Below are positions 52,201 to 58,200 of a stretch of DNA of 64,000 nucleotides, in pieces. A model generated the notes under the pieces. It made no database searches, had not been told where the DNA came from, and worked only from the letters and a program-made list of their open reading frames with translations. The DNA comes from Xenopus tropicalis (lineage: Eukaryota > Chordata > Amphibia > Anura > Pipidae). Where the stretch lies: assembly GCF_000004195.4 (NCBI RefSeq), contig NC_030686.2, positions 43,964,961-44,028,960 of the forward strand. Reading direction: 5' to 3'. The translations under genes were made by a program, and so were the position numbers. Numbering within the stretch: the first letter of the stretch is position 1; each line of letters opens with the position of its first letter.

Positions 52201-55200
52201 GGCTGTTCCTGCTGAATTGTGCTTAGTACAGGAGAATCCCTATGTGCCATATTTTTTTGGTATCTCTTTGTACAGATCATACCCCTTTGCCATGAAGCTA
52301 TGCTGGCTTCTTGTCAGGAATATCTAACACAATAGGAAGGCTATGGGAGGTGGTAAGCAAGGTTGTTATCAGACAGATTGTAAATATCTATATTATTCCC
52401 ACTGCTGTTCAGTTTGCTTCCCAAACCCATCACCTGCTATACTGAACCTAACTCTTTCTTGCTCCATGTTTAGCTGTCCACCGATTGGCTGTCAGGATTT
52501 AGGAACTGATAAAAAAGAAATACAACACAATGTACGAAGGCTTAAGGCTGCAAACTGGATGAAGGAGAGGTACAGTTATACAATGGAATATCGGTGAATA
52601 TGTAATTTCCAGGCTCTGTCATGAGAGGAAACTTTCGCAATTTCAGGAAATTGCGGCGCCGCGTACATCCCACCGGCGGTTTACATTCTAGCCGGTGGGA
52701 TTAGTTGCCTGTGACAAGGGAGATTTAAGGGATAATGTACCCCCTACTGTAAATGATAAGGATATTAGCAGTCACTGAGGGGTTCTGTGCCCATATAAAG
52801 GCACAAGGCTGCAGGCTGAGTTATACAGGGAACTCTGAGTATCACTCATGTATTATAAGGGATAATGTACCCCCTACTGTAAATGATAAGGATATTAGCA
52901 GTCACTGAGGGGTTCTGTGCCCCCCATATAAAGGCACAAGGCTGCAGGCTGAGTTATACAGGGAACTCTGAGTATCACTCATGTATTATAAGGGATAATG
53001 TACCCCCTACTGTAAATGATAAGGATATTAGCAGTCACTGAGGGGTTCTGTGCCCATATAAAGGCACAAGGCTGCAGGCTGAGTTATACAGGGAACTCTG
53101 AGTATCACTCATGTATTATAAGGGATAATGTACCCCCTACTGTAAATGATAAGGATATTAGCAGTCACTGAGGGGTTCTGTGCCCATATAAAGGCACAAG
53201 GCTGCAGGCTGAGTTATACAGGGAACTCTGAGTATCACTCATGTATTATAAGGGATAATGTACCCCCTACTGTAAATGATAAGGATATTAGCAGTCACTG
53301 AGGGGTTCTGTGCCCATATAAAGGCACAAGGCTGCAGGCTGAGTTATACAGGGAACTCTGAGTATTACTCATGTATTATAAGGGATAATGTACCCCCTAC
53401 TGTAAATGATAAGGATATTAGCAGTCACTGAGGGGTTCTGTGCCCATATAAAGGCACAAGGCTGCAGGCTGAGTTATACAGGGAACTCTGAGTATCACTC
53501 ATGTATTATAAGGGATAATGTACCCCCTACTGTAAATGATAAGGATATTAGCAGTCACTGAGGGGTTCTGTGCCCATATAAAGGCACAAGGCTGCAGGCT
53601 GAGTTATACAGGGAACTCTGAGTATCACTCATGTATTATAAGGGATAATGTACCCCCTACTGTAAATGATAAGGATATTAGAAGTCACTGAGGGGTTCTG
53701 TGCCCATATAAAGGCACAAGGCTGCAGGCTGAGTTATACAGGGAACTCTGAGTATCACTCATGTATTATAAGGGATAATGTACCCCCTACTGTAAATGAT
53801 AAGGATATTAGCAGTCACTGAGGGGTTCTGTGCCCATATAAAGGCACAAGGCTGCAGGCTGAGTTATACAGGGAACTCTGAGTATCACTCATGTATTATA
53901 AGGGATAATGTACCCCCTACTGTAAATGATAAGGATATTAGCAGTCACTGAGGGGTTCTGTGCCCATATAAAGGCACAAGGCTGCAGGCTGAGTTATACA
54001 GGGAACTCTGAGTATCACTCATGTATTATAAGGGATAATGTACCCCCTACTGTAAATGATAAGGATATTAGCAGTCACTGAGGGGTTCTGTGCCCATATA
54101 AAGGCACAAGGCTGCAGGCTGAGTTATACAGGGAACTCTGAGTATTACTCATGTATTATAAGGGATAATGTACCCCCTACTGTAAATGATAAGGATATTA
54201 GCAGTCACTGAGGGGTTCTGTGCCCATATAAAGGCACAAGGCTGCAGGCTGAGTTATACAGGGAACTCTGAGTATTACTCATGTATTATAAGGGATAATG
54301 TACCCCCTACTGTAAATGATAAGGATATTAGCAGTCACTGAGGGGTTCTGTGCCCATATAAAGGCACAAGGCTGCAGGCTGAGTTATACAGGGAACTCTG
54401 AGTATCACTCATGTATTATAAGGGATAATGTACCCCCTACTGTAAATGATAAGGATATTAGCAGTCACTGAGGGGTTCTGTGCCCATATAAAGGCACAAG
54501 GCTGCAGGCTGAGTTATACAGGGAACTCTGAGTATCACTCATGTATTATAAGGGATAATGTACCCCCTACTGTAAATGATAAGGATATTAGAAGTCACTG
54601 AGGGGTTCTGTGCCCATATAAAGGCACAAGGCTGCAGGCTGAGTTATACAGGGAACTCTGAGTATCACTCATGTATTATAAGGGATAATGTACCCCCTAC
54701 TGTAAATGATAAGGATATTAGCAGTCACTGAGGGGTTCTGTGCCCCCCATATAAAGGCACAAGGCTGCAGGCTGAGTTATACAGGGAACTCTGAGTATCA
54801 CTCATGTATTATAAGGGATAATGTACCCCCTACTGTAAATGATAAGGATATTAGCAGTCACTGAGGGGTTCTGTGCCCATATAAAGGCACAAGGCTGCAG
54901 GCTGAGTTATACAGGGAACTCTGAGTATCACTCATGTATTATAAGGGATAATGTACCCCCTACTGTAAATGATAAGGATATTAGCAGTCACTGAGGGGTT
55001 CTGTGCCCCCCATATAAAGGCACAAGGCTGCAGGCTGAGTTATACAGGGAACTCTGAGTATCACTCATGTATTATAAGGGATAATGTACCCCCTACTGTA
55101 AATGATAAGGATATTAGCAGTCACTGAGGGGTTCTGTGCCCATATAAAGGCACAAGGCTGCAGGCTGAGTGTTATGGAACACTCCCTAATATTTCAATAC

Positions 55201-58200
55201 AGGGATATGTTTTATCACTTATCACGAGTCCTAATTTGTATATTCAGATTTATGATATTGATGCATTATTTGTAAACCACAACCTGACAGTCAGAGCTTT
55301 AGTCATATGACTGGGAAATCCTGCATGAGGGCTGGCTCTGGTATAGCGGATGGGCTGGTTCTGGTATAGCGGATGCGGATGGGCTGGCTCTGGTATAGCG
55401 GATGGGCTGGCTCTGGTATAGCGGATGCGGATGGGCTGGCTCTGGTATAGCGGATGGGCTGGCTCTGGTATAGCGGATGCGGATGGGCTGGCTCTGGTAT
55501 AGCGGATGCGGATGGGCTGGCTCTGGTATAGCGGATGGGCTGGTTCTGGTATAGTGGATGCGGATGGGCTGGCTCTGGTATAGCGGATGGGCTGGCTCTG
55601 GTATAGCGGATGGGCTGGTTCTGGTATAGTGGATGCGGATGGGCTGGCTCTGGTATAGCGGATGGGCTGGCTCTGGTATAGCGGATGCGGATGGGCTGGC
55701 TCTGGTATAGCGGATGCGGATGGGCTGGCTCTGGTATAGCGGATGGGCTGGCTCTGGTATAGCGGATGGGCTGGTTCTGGTATAGTGGATGCGGATGGGC
55801 TGGCTCTGTTATAGTGGATGCGGATGGGCTGGCTCTGGTATAGCGGATGGGCTGGCTCTGGTATAGCGGATGCGGATGGGCTGGCTCTGGTATAGCGGAT
55901 GCGGATGGGCTGGCTCTGGTATAGCGGATGCGGATGGGCTGGCTCTGGTATAGTGGATGCGGATGGGCTGGCTCTGGTATAGCGGATGGGCTGGCTCTGG
56001 TATAGCGGATGCGGATGGGCTGGCTCTGGTATAGCGGATGCGGATGGGCTGGCTCTGGTATAGCGGATGGGCTGGCTCTGGTATAGCGGATGGGCTGGCT
56101 CTGGTATAGCGGATGCGGATGGGCTGGCTCTGGTATAGCGGATGCGGATGGGCTGGCTCTGGTATAGCGGATGGGCTGGCTCTGGTATAGCGGATGCGGA
56201 TGGGCTGGCTCTGGTATAGCGGATGCGCTGGCATTCACGGCAATGGATGATAATGATGATGAAACAAGTATTTGCCCCTTGCTGATTTCACCCATTACTG
56301 CATGTTTGTCACACTCAATGTTTTCTGATCTTTAAATAAAATACAATATGAGACAAAGGGAACATAACTAAACACATAACACTTATTAAATTATTTCTGC
56401 ATGTATTTAAGGAATAACGCGAAATCTGTGTTTAACCCTTTACTACAATGACCCAAGTGACATGACTGAGCTTATCCATGGCCCTAGTGCTTTATAACCT
56501 GGTTCTTTCCAATGTCAGCTCTCTGTCTGTGGAGATCACTCAGTACCACAGAGACGTTCAACTTCACATCTCCACCCGCCTGTGCATTTCCCTGTCGGCC
56601 CGTGGCCACGCGGTCTCCTCCCTGTCCATCCTACCATTCCACCTTCAGGAGACGAGAGAGGGCCTAAGCCTGCCCTTTGTACTGGCCGTGAGTATGAGCT
56701 ACCCCTGTGTATGGCTAATACATGTCTCTCAGTGCCCAAATCCGCTCCCACTACTACATCCCCCCATCTCTTCCTAGGTATCCTTGCTCTTTGCTGCTCT
56801 ATGCTTCCTTCTCCTGGAGCTCCGAGCCTTGGCCAGATGTTGTACTGATAGTGCCGGTTATTCCCCAAACTGGACTCGCCTCGTTCTGGGACTGCTCTCC
56901 GGGGGAGTGGGTATTGTGTACGTGCTTAGGATGTCTCTGACCAAACAGCTGCTTCAACAATACCGGGCACAGCCGACAGCTTTCACCAGCTTTTACACAG
57001 TGGCAGTCCTGGCACGGACAGAGGTAGCCCTTGCTGCCACCTTGCTTCTCTTGGGCATGTTAAAGGTAAGAGCATAGATGTATGCGTCTCCACCCAAACG
57101 CAACTTAAGCTTTCTGAAAAGTAATCATAATTCCAAGCAACTTTGCAATATACATCAGGTACAAAATATGCAGCCTTTTCATGATTGTTAATGTAATAAT
57201 TTGGCCCTGCCCCCTGTTCCCCTGCTGATCTGGCTGGCTACTTTGTGACTCAAATAAAATGTAACAGTAGTCGCCTGTCCTCAGCCTACATCCTCCCAAT
57301 CCCACAATTCCCTGCACACGTGATGTCAATAAGGAAAGAAACATCCCAGTGCAATGCATTGTGGGTTATGTAGTTCCTGCAGGCTGTCTGTAAGCTGTGG
57401 GGAAGTTGTTACAATTTGTAACATCAATGTTTTAGTCCCTCCTCCCCTGCCAGGATTTCAAATGATGCAGAAAGAGAAGAACTGTTTTGCAGCTGGATTT
57501 CAGCATATAAATATGGTATTTATTCAGACTTTTTGAAGGAAGCCTGAGCAGGGCTGGTCTTATTCTCTGCCTCTGTTTACAGCTTGCCCAACAGTTGCGT
57601 TTTGTACGGCGCTGGGCGATATTTGGTAAGGCTTTTCAGAATGTGAAGTGGGAACTTTTGGGATCCAGCCTCATCACAGCAACCATCATCCTGGCTCTCA
57701 CACACAGTCTTTATGTGGTAAGTGCAATGGAAGTTGAATGTGGCTATAGGTTGGGTTATGGTGGGTATCATTTGGTAGCACTATGGCTGCTGTTCCTTAG
57801 GTCTCCTGTGCTGTATATCCATCTCATCATATTCCCGGCAACAAGCTGCTAAGATCTGTGTTGGGAAAAGGATCCATCTTCCGACCTGTCCTGCAGAATT
57901 CTCCTGCTCTGGGCTTCTGTGCCGGGCTGGGAATCTGCCTGCTTGCTGTATGCAGAGGGATCTTGTGTGCAGCAGTGCTGAGTGGACATAGGAAGGTCCG
58001 AGCGGAAAGCTACCGTCCGGTCTTAGAGCCGCAGGATTATGAGATGATTGACTTCCTGGTGAAAAGATTCAAACTCTGGTTGGGACTCATCAAAGCCAAA
58101 GAGGTGAGAGAACACTTATGGGGAATATCCTATACATATTATGTAAAGAAAACATCTATTAATAAACTACATTCTAGTTTAAATCAAGTGCTGCAGAACC

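Larger units (their letters stand above)
52570..56518 (+). other. pkd1-like: pkd1-like intron 42 (4.0 kb, mostly tandem DNA)
   Basis: It holds a palindromic-element fragment (52640-52735), the 130-bp array (52731-55170), the 24/30-bp array (55320-56230) and a Tc1-type terminal-repeat remnant (56264-56420). It is the second longest intron of the gene. Confidence 0.8.

Noticed and set aside
55303..56295. 330-codon minus-strand open frame, SAIPEPAHPHPLYQSQP-type repeats
   Set aside because: Unit lengths of 24 and 30 bp preserve the frame, so openness is expected by chance. It lies in an intron of the opposite-strand gene.
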